Of a DNA stretch of 64,000 nucleotides, positions 8,209 through 16,736 are shown in pieces. The stretch comes from CAVYXK01 sp963708245. Lineage in GTDB: Bacteria > Pseudomonadota > Alphaproteobacteria > Acetobacterales > Acetobacteraceae. Position 1 is the stretch's first letter; the number at the start of each line of letters is the position of its first letter. The position numbers and the translations under genes are program-made. The stretch spans positions 496,001-560,000 of the forward strand of contig OY970201.1 of assembly GCA_963708245.1 (NCBI GenBank), read 5' to 3'. The notes beneath the pieces were generated by a model. It was given only the letters and a program-made list of their open reading frames with translations. It made no database searches and was not told where the DNA came from.

Positions 8209-9243
8209 ATGCAGGTGAGTCTGATCGTTCCCGCCCCTTTCTCCTCCCTTTCCGGCGGCTACGCCTACGACCGGCGAATGGTGAACGGCCTCCGCGCCGC
8301 CAGACACACCGTCGATGTCATCGAGCTGCCGGGCGCCCATCCCGTCACTGACGAAACAGCACGCAGCGCCGCGCGCGGCGCCTGGGGCTCCTTGCCGCGC
8401 GACGTGCTCCCGGTGATCGACGGTCTCGCATTGCCGGCATTCGCCGGTCAGGGTGATGCCCTGGCCTCCCGCCCCGCCGTCGTGTTGATTCATCACCCGA
8501 CCGCACTCGAGACCAGCCTCGGCGACAGTGACCGCGCGACGCTGCGCAACACCGAGCTGCGGCTGCTGCCGCGGTTCGCCCGCGTCATCGCCACCAGCGA
8601 GCCGACCGCCGAACGCCTTGTGGCCGATTTCGGCGTGGACCGTGCACGGCTGCGCGTGGTCGTTCCCGGCACCGAGGATGTGGCGCGCAGCACTGGCTCC
8701 GGCGGTCCCGGCTGCGCGATCCTGTCGATCGGCGCGCTTATCCCGCGTAAGGGCCACGACGTGCTGATTCGGGCGCTGGCCCGGCTGTTCGACCTCGACT
8801 GGCGACTCACCATCGTCGGCTCGGCCAATCGCGACCCGACGCATGCACAGGAACTCGCGGCTCTGGCCCAACAGCTCGGAGTCGCCGATCAGGTGCGTTT
8901 CGCCAGCGAAGTGGACAATTCGGCGCTGGACGAGCTGTGGCGCGACGCCGATCTGTTCGCGCTGGCCTCGTATTGGGAAGGCTACGGCATAGCGGTGGCC
9001 GAGGCGTTGAAGCGTGGCGTGCCGGTCGCGATAACAACTGGCACGGCGGCTGCGCTGGTGCCGCCGGAAGCTGGCGTGGTGTGTCCGCCAGGGGATCACG
9101 ACCAGCTTTCGAAAGCGATGCGGCGAATGATCTTCGGCACCGCGCTACGGCAAGAGATGGCAGAGGCCGCCTGGCAGGCTGGTCGCGCGTTGCCGTCGTG
9201 GCAGACACAGATCAACGCCTTCGCCGCCGCGCTGTTCGGCTGA
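8209..9243 (+). CDS. Family 4 glycosyltransferase
   Basis: A 344-residue GT-B protein. The N-terminal Rossmann half begins MQVSLIVPAPFSSLSGGYAY. The C-terminal half has ILSIGALIPRKGHDVLIRAL, typical of GT4 donor-binding domains, and LASYWEGYGIAVAEALKRGV with the retaining-GT motif E-x7-E. LVPPEAGVVCPPGDHDQL follows. It would transfer a sugar from a nucleotide donor in the cytoplasm; donor and acceptor are unknown. The next gene starts 13 bases after its stop, so it may be co-transcribed with otnK and otnC. Confidence 0.88.
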   Translation: MQVSLIVPAPFSSLSGGYAYDRRMVNGLRAARHTVDVIELPGAHPVTDETARSAARGAWGSLPRDVLPVIDGLALPAFAGQGDALASRPAVVLIHHPTALETSLGDSDRATLRNTELRLLPRFARVIATSEPTAERLVADFGVDRARLRVVVPGTEDVARSTGSGGPGCAILSIGALIPRKGHDVLIRALARLFDLDWRLTIVGSANRDPTHAQELAALAQQLGVADQVRFASEVDNSALDELWRDADLFALASYWEGYGIAVAEALKRGVPVAITTGTAAALVPPEAGVVCPPGDHDQLSKAMRRMIFGTALRQEMAEAAWQAGRALPSWQTQINAFAAALFG

Positions 9244-9255
9244 AGGGAGACGCCC

Positions 9256-10521
9256 ATGCTGCTCGGGGCCATCGCGGACGACTTTACGGGCGCAACCGAT
9301 CTTGCCTCCATGCTGGTGCGCAACGGCATGCGCTCGGTGCAGCTCATCGGGGTGCCACACCGGTCGGATTCGCTACCGGACGCGGATGCCGTCGTGGTCG
9401 CCTTGAAATCCCGCACCGCACCGGTGCGACAGGCCGTGACTGAGAGCCTCGCTGCCCTCGCCTGGCTGAGGGAAGCGGGGTGTCGGCAGTTCTTCTTCAA
9501 ATACTGCTCGACCTTCGATAGCACTGACCAAGGCAATATCGGCCCAGTGGCTGACGCGCTCGTGGCAGCACTCGACTGCGGCTTCGCGCTCGCCTGCCCG
9601 GCCTTCCCGGCAAATGGACGCAGCGTCTTTCAGGGCCATCTCTTCGTCGGATCCAGCCTGCTCAACGAAAGCGGGATGGAGAACCATCCGCTGACGCCGA
9701 TGAAGGACGCCAACCTGGTGCGCGTGCTCGGACGTCAGACCGACGGCACAGTCGGGCTGGTGCCTTATGCAGTGGTCGCGAAGGGCGCCGAAGCAATTGT
9801 CGGCGCCATGACGGCGCTGAAAAACCAAGGCCGGCGCTATGCGATCATCGATGCGGTGAGCGACGAGCATCTGTCGGCAATTGGAGCCGCGGCATCGCAA
9901 CACCCGCTGATCACCGGCGGATCCGGAGTCGCGATGGGCTTGCCGGAGAATTTCCGTCGCGGCGGCCTGCTGCCATCGCGCAGCGATCCTGCCGCGCTGC
10001 CAATAGTTGATGGATACGCTGCAGTGCTTGCCGGCTCCTGCTCGCGTGCCACGCTGGGTCAGGTGGAAACCGCCGCCACGCACGTGCCGGTGCTGCAGCT
10101 CGATCCGCTGGCGCACCCGGACGCGGCGGCGCTGAGTTCGCAGGCACTCGAGTGGATCGACGGCAAGCTCGGCGCGGCACCGGTGGTGATCGCTGCGTCC
10201 GCACCGCCCGACAAAGTGGCGGCGCTACAGCAGCGTCTCGGACGTGATGCAGCCGGCGCACTGGTGGAACATGCCCTGGGGATGATCGCCGATGGGTTGT
10301 TCGCGCACGGTGTGCGGCGCCTCGTCGTCGCCGGCGGCGAGACAGCGGGAGCAGTGGTGTCGCGACTTGGCGTACGCAGCTTGCGAATCGGCGCCGAGAT
10401 CGATCCGGGCGTGCCGTGGACATACGCGCAAGGCGAGCGCGAGCCTCTGTTGCTGGCGTTGAAGTCCGGCAATTTCGGCGCCCCCGACTTCTTTCTCAAA
10501 GCCTTCAAGGTGCTCGCATGA
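9256..10521 (+). CDS. otnK: Four-carbon acid sugar kinase, OtnK type
   Basis: A 421-residue two-domain kinase (formerly DUF1537). The N-terminus MLLGAIADDFTGATDLASML holds the acid-sugar-binding motif of the family. FFKYCSTFDSTDQGNIGPVA and CPAFPANGRSVFQG follow. The C-terminal nucleotide-binding part has AVLAGSCSRATLGQVE and LVVAGGETAGAVVSRLG. OtnK phosphorylates 3-oxo-tetronates. The overlap with an otnC-type aldolase supports the assignment over related threonate or erythronate kinases. GGGAGACGCCC precedes the ATG. Confidence 0.88.
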   Translation: MLLGAIADDFTGATDLASMLVRNGMRSVQLIGVPHRSDSLPDADAVVVALKSRTAPVRQAVTESLAALAWLREAGCRQFFFKYCSTFDSTDQGNIGPVADALVAALDCGFALACPAFPANGRSVFQGHLFVGSSLLNESGMENHPLTPMKDANLVRVLGRQTDGTVGLVPYAVVAKGAEAIVGAMTALKNQGRRYAIIDAVSDEHLSAIGAAASQHPLITGGSGVAMGLPENFRRGGLLPSRSDPAALPIVDGYAAVLAGSCSRATLGQVETAATHVPVLQLDPLAHPDAAALSSQALEWIDGKLGAAPVVIAASAPPDKVAALQQRLGRDAAGALVEHALGMIADGLFAHGVRRLVVAGGETAGAVVSRLGVRSLRIGAEIDPGVPWTYAQGEREPLLLALKSGNFGAPDFFLKAFKVLA

Positions 10522-11150
10522 CCGAAAACGACACGAGACACCTGCTCGTCGAGCTTGCCGCCAGTCTCTTCGCGCGCGGCTTCTCGGTGGGTTCTGCCGG
10601 CAATATCAGCGTGCGTCTAGAGGATGGCTTTCTCATCACACCGACCAATTCCTGCCTCGGCCGGCTGGATCCGGGGCGGCTGTCGCGTCTCGATTGCAGC
10701 TTCCGCCATATTGGCGGTGACAAGCCGTCAAAGGAGGTGTTCATGCACCGCGCCTTCTACACGGCGCGGTCGGATGCCGGAGCAGTGGTGCACCTGCATT
10801 CCACCATGGCGACGGCGGTTGCCTGCCTGCCCGACGTCGTTGCGGACAACCCGATCCCGCCGCTGACCCCGTATTTCGTGATGCGCGTCGGGCGACGCAT
10901 GCCGATCGTGCCGTACTACCGTCCCGGCGATCCCGCCATGGAACCGGCAATCGAGACCAGCGCCCGAGGCGCGAGAGCCGTGCTGCTCGCCAACCATGGA
11001 CCAGTGGTATCGGGAAAGACTCTGACGGATGCGGTCTATGCGGCCGAGGAACTAGAGGAAGCTGCCCGCCTGTTTCTACTGCTCCGCAACGCCGCGCCAC
11101 GCCTGCTGACATCGGCACAGATCGACGATCTGCTAGCCACGTTCGGCTGA
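10518..11150 (+). CDS. otnC: Class II aldolase/decarboxylase, OtnC type
   Basis: A 210-residue protein that starts at an ATGA overlap with otnK. Zinc ligands are AVVHLHST and LLANHGPV. A catalytic Glu sits in PSKEVFMHRAFY. GNISVRLEDGFLITPTNSCL is the phosphate-binding part. With OtnK it should decarboxylate 3-oxo-tetronate 4-phosphate to dihydroxyacetone phosphate. The dehydrogenase and isomerase that normally complete the pathway are not adjacent. Confidence 0.88.
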   Translation: MTENDTRHLLVELAASLFARGFSVGSAGNISVRLEDGFLITPTNSCLGRLDPGRLSRLDCSFRHIGGDKPSKEVFMHRAFYTARSDAGAVVHLHSTMATAVACLPDVVADNPIPPLTPYFVMRVGRRMPIVPYYRPGDPAMEPAIETSARGARAVLLANHGPVVSGKTLTDAVYAAEELEEAARLFLLLRNAAPRLLTSAQIDDLLATFG

Positions 11151-11175
11151 AAAAGAGGGCGCCTCACGGCGCCCC
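11151..11175 (-). terminator. Intrinsic terminator for the histone-like gene
   Basis: On the minus strand GGGCGCC-GTGA-GGCGCCC (stem 11158-11164 with 11169-11175) is followed by TCTTTTT. It lies just past the stop of the minus-strand histone-like gene and directly after the otnC stop. The stem may also slow plus-strand transcription. Confidence 0.7.
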
Positions 11176-11199
11176 CCAATCCGTATCACGCAGGTGTTG

Positions 11200-11613
11200 T
11201 CAGCCCAGATGATCGGTTGAGTTCTCTTCGCCCATCCCTTCTTCATGCTCGGGCATCGGCATGGCGGCCTTGCGCCGGCGCGTCCCGACCTTGCGCGGAC
11301 CGGTGGCACGTTTCGCTGCAGCCTTGCGCCCGCCTTTCTTCGCGGCCGCCTTGCGACCGGCGGTCTTGCGGCCAGCAGTTTTCTTCGCGGCAGCTTTGCG
11401 TCCAGCGGTTTTGCGCCCGGCGCCCTTCTTCGCCGCAGCCTTGCGACCGGCCTTCTTCGCGGTAGTCTTGCGACCGGCCATCTTGCGCCCGGCGCCCTTC
11501 TTTTTCGCTGCAGCCTTACGCACGCCGGCCTTGCGACCTGCCTTTCGCGTGCCCGCTCGCATCGCCATCGGTTGGGCGCGAGTCGTCTCGGTGGTGTCGT
11601 CCTCGGTGCTCAC
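11200..11613 (-). CDS. Histone H1-like Lys/Ala/Arg-rich DNA-binding protein
   Basis: A 137-residue protein from GTG 11613, preceded by AGAAGGAG nine bases upstream. The N-terminus is acidic (STEDDTTETTRAQ). The middle is a tandem array of units such as KKAGRKAAAKKGAGRKTAG with about a dozen AAKK/AGRK blocks. The C-terminus becomes acidic (PEHEEGMGEENSTDHLG). Such H1-like tails bind DNA without sequence specificity and help compact the nucleoid. The long in-frame sequence upstream of the GTG looks non-coding. The array is repetitive at DNA level, so repeat number may vary between strains. Confidence 0.8.
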   Translation of the reverse strand: MSTEDDTTETTRAQPMAMRAGTRKAGRKAGVRKAAAKKKGAGRKMAGRKTTAKKAGRKAAAKKGAGRKTAGRKAAAKKTAGRKTAGRKAAAKKGGRKAAAKRATGPRKVGTRRRKAAMPMPEHEEGMGEENSTDHLG

Positions 11614-12144
11614 CTGAGGGAACTCCTTCTGATGTTGGGTAGGAGGTCGCGCGGTGCGTCGAACGGCCGCAGCTCGGGAACGCGTCCCAGCGGCCTGCTC
11701 CGCAACGTGCCTGTCGGCGCGGTGTTGTTGTGCCGACAGGCTAGCTCGATCGGGCCGGCGACCGGATCGGCTGAGTCGTGCAGCTTCTTGAGGCGTGCGC
11801 CTGTGAATCCTGCCGACTGGCCGACGTATCCGGCGTGGGACATCGTTTGCCCCTCGCGCCACGGCCGCTTGCACCCACACGCGACTCGCGATCGGTCACG
11901 GCGCAATATCTGCGCGCGGCCCGATCGGCTCTGCTTCGCGTGGACGAGGCTGCGGTCCATGGACCGTCCTTCCGTAGTTACATGCCGGCGCCGACAGGAC
12001 GCGATTGCCGCGCGAATCGCGCGCATGCATGACGACTCCGCTATTCCGCGTCTGCCACCGGCATGTCAACAAAAAGCAACCGTTTCGAGCTCAGGTTCGA
12101 TAAAAATTTGAGCGCGCGTTGTCGCCACCACGCATCATCGCCAC
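11614..12144. other. Intergenic, no confident gene
   Basis: A 77-codon minus-strand frame beginning MSHAGYVGQSAGFTGARLKK has a weak GAGGGG upstream and overlaps the histone-like start, but it shows no family resemblance. The rest holds GC-rich sequence and a slightly AT-richer patch near 12060-12115 that could serve as a promoter region. Confidence 0.3.
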
Positions 12145-12176
12145 AAAGAACCGCCGCGTCATCGCTGACGCGGCGG
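12145..12176 (-). terminator. Hairpin downstream of prpC
   Basis: A perfect 11-bp stem (CCGCCGCGTCA at 12151-12161, loop TCGC, TGACGCGGCGG at 12166-12176) lies 33 bases after the prpC stop. In the minus direction it is followed by TTCTTTG, a weak T tract. It is probably the terminator of the prpD-prpC transcript. Confidence 0.6.
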
Positions 12177-12208
12177 TGTCCGTCTGTGCTGCCGGACCGC
12201 GAAGCCGG

Positions 12209-13372
12209 TTACGAGCGATCCTTCAGCGGCACGAATCGCAGGTCGTCAGGCCCGGTGTAATTGGCAGTCGGACGGATGATCTTGCCGTCGATCCGCTGTT
12301 CGATGACGTGCCCGCTCCAGCCGGCGGTCCGGGCGATGACGAAGACGGGTGTGAACATCGCGGTCGGCACCCCCATCATGTGGTAACTGACGGCGCTGAA
12401 CCAATCGAGGTTGGCGAACATCCCCTTGGCGTCGGCCATTACCGCTTCGATCCGGTCAGCGATCTCGAACATCTTCATTGAGCCGGCGGCCTTCGATAGC
12501 CGCCGCGCCACCTCCTTGATCACCTTGTTGCGCGGATCGGCGACCGTATAGACGGGGTGGCCGAAGCCGATGACTACCTCCCGCGCCGCTAAGCGCCGGC
12601 GGATATCGGCCTCGGCATCTGCCGGGCTGTCGTAGCGGTTCTGCACCTCGAACGCGACCTCGTTGGCGCCGCCGTGCTTCGGCCCGCGCAGTGTGCCAAT
12701 ACCGGCGGTGATGGCCGAGTACATGTCGGACCCGGTACCCGCCACCACGCGGCACGCAAAGGTCGAAGCGTTGAATTCGTGCTCCGCGTAGAGAATGAGG
12801 GAGGTGTGCATCGCCCGCACCCAGGGCTCGGGCGGTGGGCGGCCGTGCAGCAGATGCAGGAAATGGCCGCCGACCGAGTCGTCGTCGGTTTCAACATCGA
12901 TCAACCGGCCGTTATGGGTATAGTGGAACCAGTAGAGCAGCATCGAGCCCAGCGAGGCCATCAGCCGGTCGGCGATGTCGCGGGCGCCGGGATGATTGTG
13001 GTCGTCCTTCTCCGGCAGCGCACAGCCGAGGGCCGAGACGCCTGTGCGCATCACGTCCATCGGGTGCGCTGCGGCTGGCAGCGATTCGAGCACATCCTTC
13101 ACCGCCGCGGGCAGTCCACGAAGGCTGCGGAGCTTCTCCTTGTAGGCGTGCAGCTCCGCCCGATTAGGCAGGGTGCCGTGCACCAGCAGATGCGCGATCT
13201 CCTCGAACTCCGCCGCTTCGGCGATGTCCAGGATATCGTAGCCGCGATAGTGCAGGTCATTGCCGGTGCGCCCCACGGTGCAGAGCGCGGTGTTGCCGGC
13301 CAGCACCCCCGACAGCGCGACCGACTTCTTCGGCCGGTTCGCACCCGTCTGAGCCGTCTGTGCTTCGCTCAT
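12209..13372 (-). CDS. prpC: 2-methylcitrate synthase / citrate synthase-like
   Basis: A 387-residue citrate-synthase-fold enzyme, the length of 2-methylcitrate synthases rather than of the longer type II citrate synthases. Landmarks are LAGNTALCTVGRTGNDLHYR, the first active-site His region in LYAEHEFNASTFACRVVAGT, the second in VIGFGHPVYTVADPRNKVIK, and the catalytic Asp region near FANLDWFSAVSYHMMG. It condenses propionyl-CoA with oxaloacetate. It starts 16 bases after the prpD stop, which argues for the methylcitrate role. No prpB (lyase) lies nearby. Confidence 0.9.
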   Translation of the reverse strand: MSEAQTAQTGANRPKKSVALSGVLAGNTALCTVGRTGNDLHYRGYDILDIAEAAEFEEIAHLLVHGTLPNRAELHAYKEKLRSLRGLPAAVKDVLESLPAAAHPMDVMRTGVSALGCALPEKDDHNHPGARDIADRLMASLGSMLLYWFHYTHNGRLIDVETDDDSVGGHFLHLLHGRPPPEPWVRAMHTSLILYAEHEFNASTFACRVVAGTGSDMYSAITAGIGTLRGPKHGGANEVAFEVQNRYDSPADAEADIRRRLAAREVVIGFGHPVYTVADPRNKVIKEVARRLSKAAGSMKMFEIADRIEAVMADAKGMFANLDWFSAVSYHMMGVPTAMFTPVFVIARTAGWSGHVIEQRIDGKIIRPTANYTGPDDLRFVPLKDRS

Positions 13373-13388
13373 GGCTCGGTCTCCTCAA

Positions 13389-14888
13389 TCAGAAAATTCC
13401 TGGCTTGCCCTCGGCAAGACGTCCGGCCGGCAATGCCACATGGATCCGTCCCAGTTCGCCGGCAGGCAGGCGTGGCAGCTCTTGCACCGCCTCAAGGAAA
13501 CGGTTGGCTTCGCGGGCGGAGATGATGCCGTCTGTCAGTGATCGGAACTTGCGGATGTAGTCGTCGCGCGCGAACGGCCTGGCGCCGTGCGGATGGGCAT
13601 TGGCAACGGCCAACTCGTCCTCGATCCGGCTGCCGTCCTTCATGAACACCTCTACCCGGGCGCCGAACGCCATCTGGTCGGGATCGGTCGCATGATAGCG
13701 CCGGGTCCATTCCGGATCCTCGCGCGTCTCGATCTTGTGCCACAGCCGCACGGTGTCGGGGCGAGCCGCCCGGCGCGGTTCATAGCTGTCCACGTGGTGC
13801 CACCGCCCGTCCTGCAGAGCGACGGCAAAGATATACATGATCGAGTGGTCAAGCGTCTCCCGGCTCGCCTTCGGGTCCATCTTCTGCGGATCGTTCGCGC
13901 CGGTGCCGATCACGAAATGTGTGTGATGGCTGGTGTGGATAATGATCTTCTCGACCTGCTCGGGGTCGGGAATCTTCTCGCGCATACGGAAGGCAAGGTC
14001 GATCAGCGCCTGGGACTGGTATTCGGCGCTATGTTCCTTGGTGAAGCTGTCTAGGATGGCACGCTTGGGTTCGCCAGGTTCCGGCAGCGGCACATGGTAG
14101 ACGGCGTCCGGTCCGTCGAGCATCCAGGCGATCACACTGTCCTCGCCTTCATAGATCGGGCTCGGCGCACCTTCGCCACGCATGCAGCGATCAACCGCCT
14201 CCACTGCCAGCTTGCCCGCATGCGCCGGCGCATAGGCTTTCCATGAGCTGATCGCGCCCTTGCGCGACTGGCGCGTGGTGAAGCTGACATGCACCGCCTG
14301 TTGCACGGCCTGGTAGATCGTCTCGACCGGTAGTCGAAGCAGCGTGCCGATTCCGGCCGCCTGCGCCGGACAAAGATGCGCGATGTGGTCGATCTTGTGC
14401 GCATGCAGGCAGATGGCGCGCACGAGGTCGATCTGGATCTCATAACCGGTGGCGATGCCCCGGATCAGGTCGCGTCCGGAGCGCTCCATGCTCTGCGCCA
14501 CCGCCAGGATTGGCGGGACGTTGTCGCCCGGATGCGAGTAGTCGGCAGCAAGGAACGTGTCATGCATGTCGAGCTCGCGCACGGCGGTGCCGTTCGCCCA
14601 CGCGGCCCATTCCGGGCTGACGCGTCGCGCTGCCGCCACGCCAAACACGGTTGCGCCGCCCGGACGCGGATGGCCAAGCGCCGCGTCGCGGGCTGACACG
14701 ACTGGATGGCGGTTGATGGCCGCGATCGCCACCGCCGCATTGTCTATGATTCGGTTAATGATCATCGCGGCCACATCGCGTTCGATCGGCACCCGATCGG
14801 CGGCTACCGCAGCGATCTTCCAAGCGAGCTGCTCCTCGCGGGGAAGATCGGCCTTGGACGGATAGACCCGGACCTCGTGCTGCTTCAC
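13389..14888 (-). CDS. prpD: MmgE/PrpD family 2-methylcitrate dehydratase
   Basis: A 499-residue protein from GTG 14888 (MKQHEVRVYPSKADLPREEQ), seven bases after GGAGG; the frame stays open far upstream but without motifs. It shows the PrpD pattern AAMIINRIIDNAAVAIAAIN, GTAVRELDMHDTFLAADYSH, then HPGDNVPPILAVAQ and SRKGAISSWKAYAPAHAGK. PrpD dehydrates 2-methylcitrate to 2-methyl-cis-aconitate. It is first in a two-gene operon with prpC. Confidence 0.9.
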   Translation of the reverse strand: MKQHEVRVYPSKADLPREEQLAWKIAAVAADRVPIERDVAAMIINRIIDNAAVAIAAINRHPVVSARDAALGHPRPGGATVFGVAAARRVSPEWAAWANGTAVRELDMHDTFLAADYSHPGDNVPPILAVAQSMERSGRDLIRGIATGYEIQIDLVRAICLHAHKIDHIAHLCPAQAAGIGTLLRLPVETIYQAVQQAVHVSFTTRQSRKGAISSWKAYAPAHAGKLAVEAVDRCMRGEGAPSPIYEGEDSVIAWMLDGPDAVYHVPLPEPGEPKRAILDSFTKEHSAEYQSQALIDLAFRMREKIPDPEQVEKIIIHTSHHTHFVIGTGANDPQKMDPKASRETLDHSIMYIFAVALQDGRWHHVDSYEPRRAARPDTVRLWHKIETREDPEWTRRYHATDPDQMAFGARVEVFMKDGSRIEDELAVANAHPHGARPFARDDYIRKFRSLTDGIISAREANRFLEAVQELPRLPAGELGRIHVALPAGRLAEGKPGIF

Positions 14889-15002
14889 GCCAATCCTCCA
14901 GTGGACGCTGTCGCCCGGTCTTCGTAAGGTCGCTGTTCCAGGGCGGCAAGCCGAGAAGGCAACGAGCCCACGAACAGCAGCACCAGGGATGCATATATAA
15001 GA

Positions 15003-16364
15003 GTGTCCATGCCATTCGAACGGGTGATCGTCGGTGACGTGGTCACCGCCGACACCATCCTGACCCAGGGTTATGTCGCGGTGCGCGGCGAGACAATCGC
15101 GGCAATTGGCCAAGGCGAGGCTCCGCCGGCCACGAACGTGTTGGACTACACCGGCAAGCTCGTGCTGCCCGGACTGGTCGATGGCCATATGCACACTTCT
15201 TCGGCGATCGGATGGGAAGGGATCGAGGGCTCCACGCGCAGCGCCGCGGCCGGCGGTGTGACCACCTGCTGCGACATGCCGTACGACGTGCCGTTGCCGG
15301 TGACCGATGCGGGCAAGCTCGCCGACAAGATCGGCTGGGTCGAGCGCACCGCGCATGTCGATGTGGCGCTTTACGGAACGATCACCAAGACGGGTGGAGT
15401 GGGCGAAATCCCCGAGCTGGCGGCCGGCGGCATCTCCGCGTTCAAGCTCTCGACGTACCAGTACGATCCCGTCCGTTTTCCGCGCATCGACCACCCGACT
15501 ATGTTCGCTGCCTTCGGCGCCATCGCTGCGACCGGCCTGCCGGTGGCGATCCACAATGAAGATCAGGAGCTGGTGGAGCGGCTCACCGCGGAAGCCCAAG
15601 CGGCCGGACGCAGCGAGCCGATCATGCATTGCCGCACGCGGCCGCCGCTCGCCGAGACCGTGGCGGATCTCGACATTTTCGAGATGGGGCTGGCGACGGG
15701 GACGCATGTGCATATCGCGCACTCCTCAGTGGCGCGCGGGTTCGAGATTGCCGACACGTTCCGCCGGATGGGCGCGCAAGCGACCGGTGAGGCCTGCGTC
15801 CACTATCTTTGCATGACCGAGGACGACATCGTCCGACTTGGTGGACGGGGCAAGTGCAACCCACCGTTCCGCTCGGTGATCGAGATCCCACGCATGTGGG
15901 ATGCGCTGCTTGCCGGCAAGGTGGCCTATGTCTCGACCGATCACGCCCCCTGGCCGCTCGAGCGGAAGACATCGGCCGACATCTTTGCCTGCGGCGCCGG
16001 GCTGATCGGCCTACAGAGCTTCGCGCCGCTGATGTACACGCTGCTCGACGAGCGTGGTCTGTCGCCGACCTTGATGGCGACGTATTGCGCCGAACGCACC
16101 GCCAGGCTGCACGGGCTGTGGCCGAAGAAAGGGGCGATCCGCGTCGGCTCCGACTGCGATCTGCTGGTGCTGGAAAAGGGCAACTTCGTTTTCGACGAGG
16201 CGGCGATCGTCGATCGGCCCGAGTTGCGCTGGTCGCCCTATCACGGCCGACGAATGCGCGCGCGCGTGGCCGCGACGCTGCTGCGTGGGCAACTGATCTG
16301 GGATGGCGCGAACGTGCTCGCCGCACCGGGCAGCGGGCGCTTTGTGCCGAGGCAAAGCACCTGA
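15003..16364 (+). CDS. Amidohydrolase of the hydantoinase/allantoinase/dihydroorotase group
   Basis: A 453-residue cyclic amidohydrolase. The binuclear metal site appears complete: DGHMHTSS (His-x-His), the carboxylated Lys in ISAFKLSTYQYDP, PVAIHNEDQ, THVHIAHSS and the catalytic Asp in VSTDHAPW. AAAGGVTTCCDMPYDVPLPV resembles allantoinase. These enzymes open five- or six-membered cyclic ureides and imides. The downstream N-carbamoyl-D-amino acid hydrolase points to a hydantoinase role, by inference. Start is GTG 15003 or ATG 15009. It heads a three-gene coupled operon, divergent from prpD. Confidence 0.85.
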   Translation: MSMPFERVIVGDVVTADTILTQGYVAVRGETIAAIGQGEAPPATNVLDYTGKLVLPGLVDGHMHTSSAIGWEGIEGSTRSAAAGGVTTCCDMPYDVPLPVTDAGKLADKIGWVERTAHVDVALYGTITKTGGVGEIPELAAGGISAFKLSTYQYDPVRFPRIDHPTMFAAFGAIAATGLPVAIHNEDQELVERLTAEAQAAGRSEPIMHCRTRPPLAETVADLDIFEMGLATGTHVHIAHSSVARGFEIADTFRRMGAQATGEACVHYLCMTEDDIVRLGGRGKCNPPFRSVIEIPRMWDALLAGKVAYVSTDHAPWPLERKTSADIFACGAGLIGLQSFAPLMYTLLDERGLSPTLMATYCAERTARLHGLWPKKGAIRVGSDCDLLVLEKGNFVFDEAAIVDRPELRWSPYHGRRMRARVAATLLRGQLIWDGANVLAAPGSGRFVPRQST

Positions 16365-16736
16365 GTGAGATGGCTGGCGCTCGCTGCGGCGGCGCTGGTG
16401 CTCGGCGTGGCAGCCGCTGTCATGGTGCATATCCGGCGCCACGTCGTGCCGCCTGACTGCCGCGACCCGAGAACGCTGGCCTTGGTCCATCAAAGCTTGA
16501 CGAACCATTTCCACCTGCCGGCATCGACGCGCATCGATCATATCCGCATGCTCGCAGGCGGCTGGCTCGCGTTCCGCTTCGTGTGCGAGGCGGACCTTGA
16601 GGTGAATCTGGCGGAGCTTCCGCCCGGCCCGAAGCCAGGCTTCGTTAACTACACGAGCCAGTTGACCGATCCCGGCCGCGAGCAGCACGTCACAGTCACC
16701 GTTTCCCCGCTCATGATATGGGTCCCTGTGCAATGA
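16365..16736 (+). CDS. Single-pass membrane protein of unknown function
   Basis: A 123-residue protein whose GTG directly abuts the preceding stop codon. One N-terminal transmembrane segment (LALAAAALVLGVAAAVMVHI) is followed by about 100 residues predicted to lie in the periplasm, with two Cys (PPDCRDPRT and FVCEADLEVN) and a terminal beta-rich stretch (QHVTVTVSPLMIWVPVQ). I do not recognise the family. It overlaps the carbamoylase gene by four bases, so the three genes are translationally coupled. That ties it to ureide hydrolysis by position only. Confidence 0.65.
   Translation: MRWLALAAAALVLGVAAAVMVHIRRHVVPPDCRDPRTLALVHQSLTNHFHLPASTRIDHIRMLAGGWLAFRFVCEADLEVNLAELPPGPKPGFVNYTSQLTDPGREQHVTVTVSPLMIWVPVQ

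Noticed and set aside
11340..11540. Possible CRISPR-like or satellite array
   Set aside because: The periodic DNA is simply the coding repeat of the Lys/Ala-rich protein. There are no constant repeats with unique spacers.
11610..12026. Possible small minus-strand gene upstream of the histone-like gene
   Set aside because: No family resemblance and only a weak ribosome site. It overlaps the histone-like start and looks like read-through of non-coding DNA.
13389..15722. A 777-codon minus-strand frame extending prpD upstream through the hydantoinase gene
   Set aside because: PrpD homology begins at GTG 14888 with a good ribosome site. The extra part is antisense to the amidohydrolase gene.
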